Assembly: GCA_905214995.1 (NCBI GenBank)
Contig: CAJMOT010000029.1
Coordinates: 1 to 21,708 of the forward strand
DNA from: an uncultured bacterium
GTDB taxonomy: Bacteria > Verrucomicrobiota > Verrucomicrobiia > Opitutales > Intestinicryptomonadaceae
Reading direction: 5' to 3'
DNA: 21,708 bases
Part shown: positions 15,937-21,708 of the stretch, one piece after another
Layout of the letters: each line of letters begins with the position of its first letter
Numbering within the stretch: position 1 is the first letter of the stretch
Notes under the pieces: model-generated
What the model was told of the DNA's origin: nothing
Seen by the model: only the letters and a program-made list of their open reading frames with translations
Databases searched by the model: none
Position numbers and translations under genes: made by a program

Positions 15937-16161
15937 AGTTTTTTCTGTGTTTGTGCGTTTGCGTCGCGCAGCCGCGCGGGAAGCCTCCCCCCGCGCGCGA
16001 TGCGGGCGCCCGCCAATCCGAAAAACTTCCTCCGTCCGGTCGGCTTTCAGCCGCGCCGCCCTCGGCGGGGCGTTTGAGAGCATACCGGAAGTCCGTTTTG
16101 CCGGCACAGCGACGGCGCGCGACCGTCCGCATCAGATCTTTAAGGGAAAAATCCCCCCTCT

Positions 16162-16202
16162 AAAAAAACGACCCGCCCAATGTATGAAACACGGCGGGTC
16201 GT
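16162..16202 (-). terminator. Strong intrinsic terminator between acpP and fabF
   Basis: On the minus strand, ACGACCCGCC (16202-16193) pairs perfectly with GGCGGGTCGT (16177-16168) around a 15-nt loop, and seven T follow (16168-16162). It begins 19 nt after the acpP stop. fabF lies 225 nt further on, so fabF must be served either by readthrough or by its own promoter. Confidence 0.88.
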
Positions 16203-16220
16203 CGGCAAAATCGCGGGCCG

Positions 16221-16478
16221 CTATTCGGCCTTCGACTTCGACTTGATGTAATCGATAACCTTGCCGACCGTCGTGAGCTTTTCGGCGTCAGATTCGGGAA
16301 TCTCCTCCCCGCCCATCTGATCCTTGAACTCTTCTTCGAAAGCCATGATGAGCTCAACGGTGTCGAGCGAATCGGCGCCGAGGTCGTCTATAAAGCTGGC
16401 CTCGGGGGTGATTTGCTCTTCATTGACATTGAGCTGGTTTACGATTATCTCTTTTACTCTTTGTTCGATATCTGACAT
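16221..16478 (-). CDS. acpP: Acyl carrier protein
   Basis: Carries growing fatty-acyl chains on a phosphopantetheine arm. The 85-aa acidic protein has the arm-attachment Ser37 in GADSLDTVELIMAFEEEF (34-51). Helix I (about 2-16) and helix III-IV (ESDAEKLTTVGKVIDYIKS, about 62-80) are normal. Between EEEF and EIPESDAEK it has KDQMGGE, about five residues more than E. coli ACP, where the sequence runs directly from EEEF to DTEIPDEEAEK. This lengthens the loop between helices II and III. The start is the ATG at 16478; no SD is visible. It is the first gene of the minus-strand acpP-fabF pair, and it is divergent from the FadL-type gene across a 187-bp gap. Confidence 0.96.
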   Translation of the reverse strand: MSDIEQRVKEIIVNQLNVNEEQITPEASFIDDLGADSLDTVELIMAFEEEFKDQMGGEEIPESDAEKLTTVGKVIDYIKSKSKAE

Positions 16479-16522
16479 GTCGTGTCTTGTTGGATGGTTG
16501 TCTCGAAAATGAGAATTGCGTT

Positions 16523-16553
16523 AGAATAGAATCGCATTTGAACGTTTTGTAAA
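16523..16553 (-). promoter_or_regulatory. Possible acpP promoter
   Basis: On the minus strand TTTACA (16553-16548) is followed after 19 nt by TATTCT (16528-16523). The spacer is 2 nt longer than ideal and the -10 matches four of six positions. It is proposed because it sits in the only AT-rich part before acpP and because the thrS leader has the same arrangement. Confidence 0.35.
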
Positions 16554-16575
16554 GCTTTTTTTGGGCGCGCGATTT

Positions 16576-16608
16576 TGCGCTTCACAAATGCGCAAGAGCG
16601 TTTATAAT
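16576..16608 (+). promoter_or_regulatory. Promoter of the FadL-type gene with an inverted repeat over the -35
   Basis: TTCACA (16581-16586) and a perfect TATAAT (16603-16608) are spaced by 16 nt. Transcription should start near 16615, leaving a 50-nt AT-rich leader without an SD. An inverted repeat TGCGC-N9-GCGCA (16576-16594) encloses the -35 box, placed where a repressor would block RNA polymerase. The repressor is unknown. Confidence 0.65.
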
Positions 16609-16665
16609 GCGCCCCTGTGTTTCTTTTTTTTATAGAAACGCCTTCTAACGAATCATATTATTGCC

Positions 16666-17937
16666 ATGATAAGACAAACCTCCGCATTGTGCGCACTGTT
16701 TGGCGCATGCGCGAGTTTTGGTGCAGGTTTCCAGGTTTTGGAACAGGGCGCATCAAATCTCGGCACGGCTCTGGCCGGCTCAACCGCAAACGCGAATTCG
16801 GACGCCTCGTCCGCATTCTGGAACCCTTCCGCTTCATTCTCAATGGAGTTGCGCGCGGGCGACACCGTAATTGACAGCGGCATGAATTTCGTGATTCCGT
16901 CGTTTTCGTTTTCCGGCAAGAGCTACGCCATGGGACAGGAGGTTTCGGGCTCCAACGGCGGAAACGCCGGCGAACTCTCATACGTGCCGAACTTTTACCT
17001 CGTCCACCAGTTTACGGAAAGGCTCGCCGGAACGCTCTCTATAACCTCCCCCTACGGGCTTGAAACCGACTACGACGGCGACTGGGTGGGCCGCTATCAG
17101 GCGCTCAACAGCGACCTCATAACCGTGGACATAAACCCGAGCGTCGCCTACAAAGTCAACGACTGGCTGTCAATCGGCGGCGGCGTGTCGCTGCAATACA
17201 TGCACGCGGAGCTCTCGCAGGCAACGCCTTTGGCGCCCGGAATGGACGCCACCGTCAGCTTGCGCGGGCAGAGCTGGGGAGTGGGCGGAAACGTCGGCTT
17301 TACCATCCAATACGACGAGGGCGGACGCATAGGCTTCAACTGGAGGAGCGAAGTCTCGCAGGACTTGGAGGGCAACCAGCACCTCGAAATGGGCATAACC
17401 GACACAATCATGAACCCCATAGAAGCCAACGTCACGCTACCGCAGACTTTCAACGTCGGCATCTACCAGAGGCTGTGGGGCGCGCTCGACAGGTTCGCCG
17501 TCATGGCCGACTATTCATTCACCTGCTGGAATTCGTTTGACGAGCTCGACATAAAAAACTCAAACAACGGCCAGACCGTCGGAGGCGAGGCCGTCCACGA
17601 AAATTGGAAAAACGTCTCGCGCATTTCGGTCGGGTTCCACTACTATCCGGAGTTTGACGAAAACCTCGTCGTGCGCGTCGGCGCGACTTGGGACGAATCC
17701 CCCGTCACCGGAGCGAAAAACAGAACCGCCAGAATCCCCTGCTCCGACAGGGTGTGGCTTTCTGGCGGCCTCGGATACAGGTACAAGAACATGAACTTCA
17801 ACATATCGTACATGTACATATTCTTTTACAACGATTCCGGCATAGACCACAGCACCTCCAACGGCGCATTCCGCACGGTCGGCAAGTATACCGGACACGC
17901 GCAGGTGGTGTCCATTCAGGCCGGAATTTTCTTCTGA
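16666..17937 (+). CDS. FadL/OmpP1-family outer-membrane transport protein
   Basis: 423-aa predicted 14-strand beta-barrel of the FadL/TodX family, which lets long-chain fatty acids or other hydrophobic compounds cross the outer membrane by lateral diffusion. Residues 1-20 form a signal peptide. The mature start GFQVLEQGASNLGTALAGS (21-39) and SDASSAFWNPSA (45-56) correspond to the hatch-domain start and the NPA motif of the family. The body shows alternating amphipathic strands such as LAGTLSITSPYG and the periodic aromatic residues of a barrel, and the chain ends in Phe-Phe, the outer-membrane assembly signal. It is monocistronic: promoter at 16581-16608, terminator at 17959-17992. It lies next to the fatty-acid genes acpP and fabF, which fits a lipid role, although the ligand is unknown. 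Confidence 0.87.
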   Translation: MIRQTSALCALFGACASFGAGFQVLEQGASNLGTALAGSTANANSDASSAFWNPSASFSMELRAGDTVIDSGMNFVIPSFSFSGKSYAMGQEVSGSNGGNAGELSYVPNFYLVHQFTERLAGTLSITSPYGLETDYDGDWVGRYQALNSDLITVDINPSVAYKVNDWLSIGGGVSLQYMHAELSQATPLAPGMDATVSLRGQSWGVGGNVGFTIQYDEGGRIGFNWRSEVSQDLEGNQHLEMGITDTIMNPIEANVTLPQTFNVGIYQRLWGALDRFAVMADYSFTCWNSFDELDIKNSNNGQTVGGEAVHENWKNVSRISVGFHYYPEFDENLVVRVGATWDESPVTGAKNRTARIPCSDRVWLSGGLGYRYKNMNFNISYMYIFFYNDSGIDHSTSNGAFRTVGKYTGHAQVVSIQAGIFF

Positions 17938-17958
17938 GGCAGCCGCCCGCAAGTGCCC

Positions 17959-17992
17959 GCCGCGCCGCGTCTTAACGGGCGCGGCTTTTTTT
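17959..17992 (+). terminator. Intrinsic terminator of the FadL-type gene
   Basis: GCCGCGCC (17959-17966) pairs with GGCGCGGC (17978-17985) around an 11-nt loop, and seven T follow (17986-17992). It begins 21 nt after the stop at 17937. Confidence 0.9.
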
Positions 17993-18128
17993 GCGCAATG
18001 CCCGCGGACGCAAAGAAAAATCCGCCGGCGCGCCGCCAAACATTTCCGAATTTTCATTAAAAAAACCCTTGACGGATAATGACAAGCGCGCAAAATGCTC
18101 CCTTTAATTTTTCAAAAGGGGCGACATC

Positions 18129-18410
18129 ATGCCGGAAACCGAGACAGTCAAGGTATTATCAGTTCAAAACAAGATGGGCATACACGCCCGTCCCGCGGCT
18201 ATGATTGTGCGCATTTCCAACAAATATCCGTCCACCGAACTCTGGGTGGAAAAGGACGGCGAGGAAGTCAACGGCAAGAGCATAATGAGCCTCATGATGC
18301 TCGCGGCGGGCAAGGGCTCCGAACTCAAATTCATGGCGCAGGGCGAAGACGCACCGGCAATGCTCGACGAAATTGAAGTCCTCTTCAACCGCAAATTTGA
18401 CGAAGAATAG
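18129..18410 (+). CDS. ptsH: HPr-family phosphocarrier protein
   Basis: Small phosphocarrier of the phosphotransferase system. The 93-aa product has His19 in NKMGIHARPAAMIV (14-27), the phosphorylation site used by enzyme I, and Ser51 in NGKSIMSLMML (48-58), the position that HPr kinase/phosphorylase modifies in many bacteria. AGGGG at 18117-18121 with 7 nt spacing is a good SD. A TTGACG at 18069-18074 may be its -35, but the expected -10 is weak (AATGCT), so I do not annotate the promoter. No enzyme I, EIIA or hprK gene is adjacent; upstream is a terminator and downstream a gap, so it is an orphan HPr. It may act in regulation rather than sugar uptake. Confidence 0.88.
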   Translation: MPETETVKVLSVQNKMGIHARPAAMIVRISNKYPSTELWVEKDGEEVNGKSIMSLMMLAAGKGSELKFMAQGEDAPAMLDEIEVLFNRKFDEE

Positions 18411-18678
18411 GCGAGGAACGGCTTAGCCTTGCGCCCAAAAGCGCGGCGGAGAGCGAAGTTTAAGAGAATGCGCGGGCGGCGGCAAACGCGCCGCGTCAGT
18501 TTACGATAGCGTAACCGGCGGCGGAATCTTTCAAAACGGGACATCGGCGGCAGACATGCACCCGCAAAGGGCGCGTCAAAAGTAGGTTCAGGCGAGCATA
18601 GGAAAGCCGTCGAGGGCGCGCGGCGCGACATACGCGAGCGGTCTTGGCGGCCTTTCTAACGGAGCATCAACCCGCTTT
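18411..18678. other. Gap between convergent ptsH and thrS
   Basis: 268 bp with no gene. GCGGCG (18476-18481) and CGCCGC (18489-18494) form a hairpin with a 7-nt loop, and TTACG-ATAG-CGTAA (18501-18514) a second one directly behind. Neither has a T-run, so termination for ptsH is only possible. No terminator for thrS was found on the other strand. Confidence 0.45.
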
Positions 18679-20517
18679 TCACGCGCCCATGCCGAATCCG
18701 TCGGGGAGGGTTCTTTCGAGGGCATCACGAACAACTTGCGCCTTCGCCTCCTCAAAGCTCTTAGTTCCCTCAAAAGCCTTGCGGATTCTGCTGCGGACGG
18801 AGACGCTGCCGGATTCGGCCTCCTTGCGGCCCACCACGAACATGTGGGGGACGCGCTCGGTTTCCGCCTTGCGGATTTTGGCGCCGAGCTTCTCGTTGGA
18901 GGCGTCAATGCCGACCCTCACGCCGCCGTCGCGCAGGTCGGCATAGAGCTTGTCGGCGTAGTCCATCACGTCCTCGCCGAGCGGAATTATGCGCACCTGC
19001 TCGGGGGCGAGCCACGTCGGGAAATTGCCGCCGAAGTGTTCGATGAGCACGCCCGTGAAGCGTTCGAGCGACCCGAACGGCGCGCGGTGTATCATAATCG
19101 GGCGGTGCGGCTTGTTGTCGCGGCCTATGTAGGAGAGGTCGAAACGCTCGGGGAGGTTGTAGTCTACCTGCACGGTGCCGAGCTGCCATTCGCGGCCTAT
19201 TACGTCCTTTACCACAAAGTCGATTTTAGGGCCGTAGAAGGCGGCTTCGCCGATTTCCTCGGTAAACGGCACGCCGAGCCCGCGGGCCGCCTTGCGTATG
19301 GCGGCCTCGCTCTTCTCCCAGTTGGACTCGTCGCCGACGTACTTGTCGCTGGCGGGGTCGCGGAGGGAGATTCGCACGCGGTATTCGTTCATGCCGATGG
19401 TTTTGAAGACCGCCTTGACGAGGTCGAGACAGCCCTGGATTTCCGCGTCGAGCTGCTCGGGGGTGCAGAAGATGTGGGCGTCGTCCTGAGTGAAGCCGCG
19501 CACGCGGGTGAGGCCGTTGAGTTCGCCGGACTGCTCCCACCGGTAGACGCTGCCGAATTCGGCGAGCCTCACGGGGAGGTCGCGGTACGAGTGCGGGTCG
19601 CTCTTGAAGATTTCAATGTGGAAGGGGCAATTCATGGGCTTGAGCAAAAAACCCTCGGCCTCGCCGGACTCTATCTTCTTCTCAAACTGCGCGACGTCCA
19701 AGCGTTCTTCCGACATTTTCGCGAGATCTTCGCGCTCGACGATCGGGACGAACTGGGAGTCTTTGTAGTACGGGAAGTGCCCGCTCGTCCTGAACAGGCC
19801 GAGCTTGCCGATGTGCGGGGTGAACACCTGCTGGTAGCCGCATTTGCGCAGGAGCTCGAGTATGAAATCCTGCAAGCTCTGGCGGAGAATCGCGCCCTTG
19901 GGCTTCCAGAGTATGAGCCCCTGCCCGACCCTGTCGGATATGGCGAAGAGCCCGAGCTCCTTGCCGAGCTTGCGGTGGTCGCGCAGCTTGGCCTCCTCCA
20001 TCTGTTTGAGATAGCCCTCGAGCTCCTCTTTGGAGGCGAACGCCGTACCGTAAATGCGCTGGAGCTGCTTGTTGTTCTCGTCCCCGCGGTGGTAGGCTCC
20101 CGCCACGGAGAGGAGCTTGAAGGCCTTGACGCGCTTGGTGAAGTCTACGTGCGGGCCGGCGCAGAGGTCGCAAAATTCGCCGTTGCGGTACATCGTGATC
20201 TTTTCGCCCTCGGGAATGTCGGCGAGCCTGCCGAGCTTGAACTCCGCCTGCCCCGAATCCCTTATCGCCTTTTCGGCGGCGGCGCGGTCGAGCTCTATTC
20301 TCTCGAACTTCTGGTTTTCGGAGACGATTTTTTTCATCTCGGCCTCGATTCTTGCGAGGTCTTCGGCCGTAAATTTGCGATCCAAATCGAAATCGTAGTA
20401 GAAGCCCGTCTCGGTCGCGGGGCCTATGTCGAGCTTGGCGTCAGGGAAGAGACGCAAGACCGCCGCCGCGAGAATGTGCGAGGCGCTGTGCCTGATTTTG
20501 AGTAAGTCTTCGTTCAT
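18679..20517 (-). CDS. thrS: Threonyl-tRNA synthetase lacking the TGS domain
   Basis: Charges tRNA-Thr with threonine. The 612-aa product begins directly in the editing (N2) domain: His10 and His14 of RHSASH, with Cys119 and His123 of CDLCAGPHV, correspond to the E. coli editing residues His73, His77, Cys182 and His186 at the same spacing. The zinc ligands are Cys297 (KPMNCPFH), His348 (DDAHIF) and His477 (IHRAPFGSLERF, also motif 3). Motif 2 is at about 321-332 (FGSVYRWEQSGE). The C-terminal anticodon-binding domain starts near 505. The N-terminal TGS domain of about 60 aa is absent: AAAGGAAA lies 8 nt before the ATG, and an in-frame stop occurs at 20553-20551. Between YKD (251) and KPMNCP (293) it has about 25 more residues than E. 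coli ThrRS. Confidence 0.95.
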   Translation of the reverse strand: MNEDLLKIRHSASHILAAAVLRLFPDAKLDIGPATETGFYYDFDLDRKFTAEDLARIEAEMKKIVSENQKFERIELDRAAAEKAIRDSGQAEFKLGRLADIPEGEKITMYRNGEFCDLCAGPHVDFTKRVKAFKLLSVAGAYHRGDENNKQLQRIYGTAFASKEELEGYLKQMEEAKLRDHRKLGKELGLFAISDRVGQGLILWKPKGAILRQSLQDFILELLRKCGYQQVFTPHIGKLGLFRTSGHFPYYKDSQFVPIVEREDLAKMSEERLDVAQFEKKIESGEAEGFLLKPMNCPFHIEIFKSDPHSYRDLPVRLAEFGSVYRWEQSGELNGLTRVRGFTQDDAHIFCTPEQLDAEIQGCLDLVKAVFKTIGMNEYRVRISLRDPASDKYVGDESNWEKSEAAIRKAARGLGVPFTEEIGEAAFYGPKIDFVVKDVIGREWQLGTVQVDYNLPERFDLSYIGRDNKPHRPIMIHRAPFGSLERFTGVLIEHFGGNFPTWLAPEQVRIIPLGEDVMDYADKLYADLRDGGVRVGIDASNEKLGAKIRKAETERVPHMFVVGRKEAESGSVSVRSRIRKAFEGTKSFEEAKAQVVRDALERTLPDGFGMGA

Positions 20518-20540
20518 AATGCGGATTTCCTTTCGCGCGG

Positions 20541-20569
20541 GGCGGCGCGGCTAAGCGGCGCGCTCCGCC
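20541..20569 (-). promoter_or_regulatory. Leader hairpin before the thrS ribosome-binding site
   Basis: GGCG (20541-20544) pairs with CGCC (20566-20569) and GCGCG (20545-20549) with CGCGC (20559-20563), leaving a 2-nt bulge and a 9-nt loop. It ends 8 nt before the AAAGGAAA ribosome-binding site in the direction of transcription. E. coli thrS is controlled through leader structures that bind the enzyme; whether this hairpin does so is only a suggestion. Confidence 0.35.
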
Positions 20570-20581
20570 CTTAAAAGCCAA

Positions 20582-20612
20582 ACAATAGTGGATTCCGCGC
20601 GGAAAATGTAAA
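20582..20612 (-). promoter_or_regulatory. Possible thrS promoter with a palindrome in its spacer
   Basis: On the minus strand TTTACA (20612-20607) and TATTGT (20587-20582) are 19 nt apart, the same layout as at acpP. The perfect palindrome TTCCGCGCGGAA (20593-20604) lies between the two boxes, where a bound protein would affect promoter geometry. Confidence 0.35.
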
Positions 20613-20643
20613 GTTTTTTTAAATCAAAACGCCGCGCGGGAAC

Positions 20644-21303
20644 TCATGCGGGCGGCGGAAGGAAATCCGCGGCGGTCTCCGCAAGCATGCAGAGGCCGAT
20701 CAGCGCGAACACGCAAACGCGCAGCCGCTTCATCGCGAGCCGGAATTTGCGGGATTTGAAAAGCCGCGCGAACGCCGCAGCCAAAGACGCCACGCACAGG
20801 AAAATCGGCAGCGCCGAGAACATAAATACAAGCCCGAGAACCGACATTTGAACCCATGCCGGCCACCCGCCTTTCGTTAGGAACTGCGGCAAAAATGACA
20901 GGAAAAATATTATGACTTTGGGGTTTGAGACATTCATCAGAAACCCGCGCAGAAAAATCCGCCCGCCGCTCCTCTGGAATCCGGCCTCTCGGAAATCCGC
21001 GGGGGCGGATTCTTCGGGCACATATTCGAGAAAGGCGCCCCGCGCGAGCCACAGCAGGTACGCCGCGCCCGCGACGCGTATGGAGGAAAACAGCGCGGGG
21101 CTGGCGGCGATTGCGAGCGCGACCCCGCTTGCGCAAAGGAAAGTGTGGACGAGAACCCCCGAGCACAGGCCGCACGACAAGACGTATCCCGTGCGCCTGC
21201 CCCTGGCGAGGCTCTCGGCTATGACGAACGCGATGTCGGGCCCCGGCATGAAAGTCAGGGCGGCGCATGCCGCAATGTACGCTGCGAGAATTGAGGCGTC
21301 CAT
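20644..21303 (-). CDS. LysE/RhtB-family amino-acid exporter
   Basis: 219-aa inner-membrane protein with about six hydrophobic segments. It opens with the family pattern: a first helix, then FMPGPDIAFVIAESLARGRRTGYVLSCG-type sequence (Pro20, Gly21, Pro22 and Asp23 in the TPGPD position). NVSNPKVIIFFLSFLPQF at about 124-141 is the second signature (NPKxxxFFxxFxPQF). Such proteins export lysine, arginine, threonine, homoserine or related amino acids. The substrate cannot be inferred. Next door to thrS and in the same genome region as methionine genes, a homoserine or threonine exporter is possible but unproven. The ATG follows the upstream gene stop by 8 nt, so both are probably in one transcript, continuing toward thrS after 126 nt. 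Confidence 0.88.
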   Translation of the reverse strand: MDASILAAYIAACAALTFMPGPDIAFVIAESLARGRRTGYVLSCGLCSGVLVHTFLCASGVALAIAASPALFSSIRVAGAAYLLWLARGAFLEYVPEESAPADFREAGFQRSGGRIFLRGFLMNVSNPKVIIFFLSFLPQFLTKGGWPAWVQMSVLGLVFMFSALPIFLCVASLAAAFARLFKSRKFRLAMKRLRVCVFALIGLCMLAETAADFLPPPA

Positions 21304-21311
21304 ACGGCTTT

Positions 21312-21708
21312 TCAGGAAAACAAATCAGGGCGCAGGGCGCGGATTCTGCCCGCGGACTCGGCGAGCCCGCCGACCGCGGCGCGCTCCAGCCACAAGTCCT
21401 CGTACTGGGCGGCTATGAGTTTGAGCGATTTCCTCTGCTCCCGCGAATCGGCGGCGAAGTCTCCGCGCGCCTTGCGCATCGCCCACTTTATCATCTGGAC
21501 GCCGAGGGAGACTTCGGCGCGGCATATTTCGGCGTCGCGGCAGCGGGGGAAGGAATTTTCGGAAAGGGCGAACGCGAAGTCCGCCGCGCCTTCGATAGCC
21601 CCGAAGTCGAACCCGCACTCCGCCGCGAGCTTTTCGGCGTCCGCGGGGGAGGCGAAAAACATCTTGTGGTAAAAGCAGAACAATTTTTGGACGGGATCCG
21701 CCCTGCCG
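21312..21708 (-). CDS. C-terminal part of a gene leaving the window, possibly a glycoside hydrolase
   Basis: The frame is open to the right edge, so at least 131 residues of a longer protein are seen. A TTG at 21683 could start a 123-aa protein, but coding runs on upstream (ADPVQKLF), so a partial gene is more likely. The visible part is helical and contains FCFYHKMFF, a Cys/Arg/Glu-rich middle and YEDLWLERAAVGGLAESAGRI near the end. The last stretch resembles the 'LWLxRNRPGGLxxS' C-terminus found in several bacterial beta-N-acetylhexosaminidases (GH20-like), which suggests a C-terminal helical extension of such an enzyme. This is memory-based inference. It is 8 nt from the LysE-type gene, same strand. 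Confidence 0.5.
   Translation of the reverse strand, partial: GRADPVQKLFCFYHKMFFASPADAEKLAAECGFDFGAIEGAADFAFALSENSFPRCRDAEICRAEVSLGVQMIKWAMRKARGDFAADSREQRKSLKLIAAQYEDLWLERAAVGGLAESAGRIRALRPDLFS

Noticed and set aside
15937..16107. Open frame extending fabF by 57 codons
   Set aside because: The extension is Arg-rich without family resemblance, and MPKQRIVITG is the standard FabF start.
18736..20505. 589-codon plus-strand frame opposite thrS
   Set aside because: It mirrors a complete and clearly identified thrS; the translation is Val/Glu/Ala-rich shadow sequence.
20518..20553. Missed TGS domain due to a wrong thrS start
   Set aside because: An in-frame stop lies 12 codons upstream and a good SD precedes the chosen ATG.
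1..21708. CRISPR arrays, insertion sequences, prophage or integrase genes
   Set aside because: No regularly spaced direct repeats, transposase or integrase motifs were seen on either strand.

Overview
This is a GC-rich bacterial chromosomal window made up mostly of housekeeping genes. Gene content suggests Verrucomicrobiota, probably an Opitutae-like lineage. The supporting signs are metX-metW coupling, secG followed by a LolA-like gene, many starts without Shine-Dalgarno (SD) sequences, a Tat-exported carbohydrate-active protein, a secreted GH5 enzyme and a FadL-type outer-membrane protein. The taxonomy is inference; no rRNA or tRNA gene is present to settle it. The envelope is clearly Gram-negative.

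Layout. (1) 60-1184, minus strand: secreted GH5 glycosidase, divergent from the next block. (2) 1529-12137, plus strand: a tight run of ten genes, namely secG, a LolA-like exported protein, M29 aminopeptidase, RluD-family pseudouridine synthase, metY, ppk1, an HtrA/PDZ protein with no catalytic triad, metX, metW and clpP. Several junctions overlap by ATGA or are 2-10 nt apart. MetX makes O-acetylhomoserine (or O-succinylhomoserine) and MetY sulfhydrylates it to homocysteine, so the run carries a split direct-sulfhydrylation methionine pathway with MetW as the probable MetX partner. (3) 12139-12238: two strong hairpins end that block. (4) 12263-14284: a Tat-exported toroid/beta-sandwich protein resembling polysaccharide lyases, whose 3' end runs through a terminator-like hairpin. 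(5) 14285-14694: mostly non-coding, with a possible 26-codon ORF, a 13-bp perfect inverted repeat and the fabF terminator. (6) 14695-16478, minus strand: acpP then fabF, separated by a strong intrinsic terminator. (7) 16666-17937, plus strand: FadL-family porin with a recognisable promoter and terminator. (8) 18129-18410: lone HPr gene. (9) 18679-21708, minus strand: thrS without a TGS domain, a LysE-family exporter, and the 3' end of a gene that leaves the window, possibly a glycoside hydrolase.

No insertion sequence, phage gene, CRISPR array, tRNA or rRNA was seen. I found no clear multi-gene undescribed system. The most unusual items are the catalytically dead HtrA homologue translationally coupled to metX, the terminator inside the 3' end of the Tat gene, the short ORF ending exactly at a hairpin, the ACP loop insertion with an acpP/fabF attenuator, and the TGS-less threonyl-tRNA synthetase.
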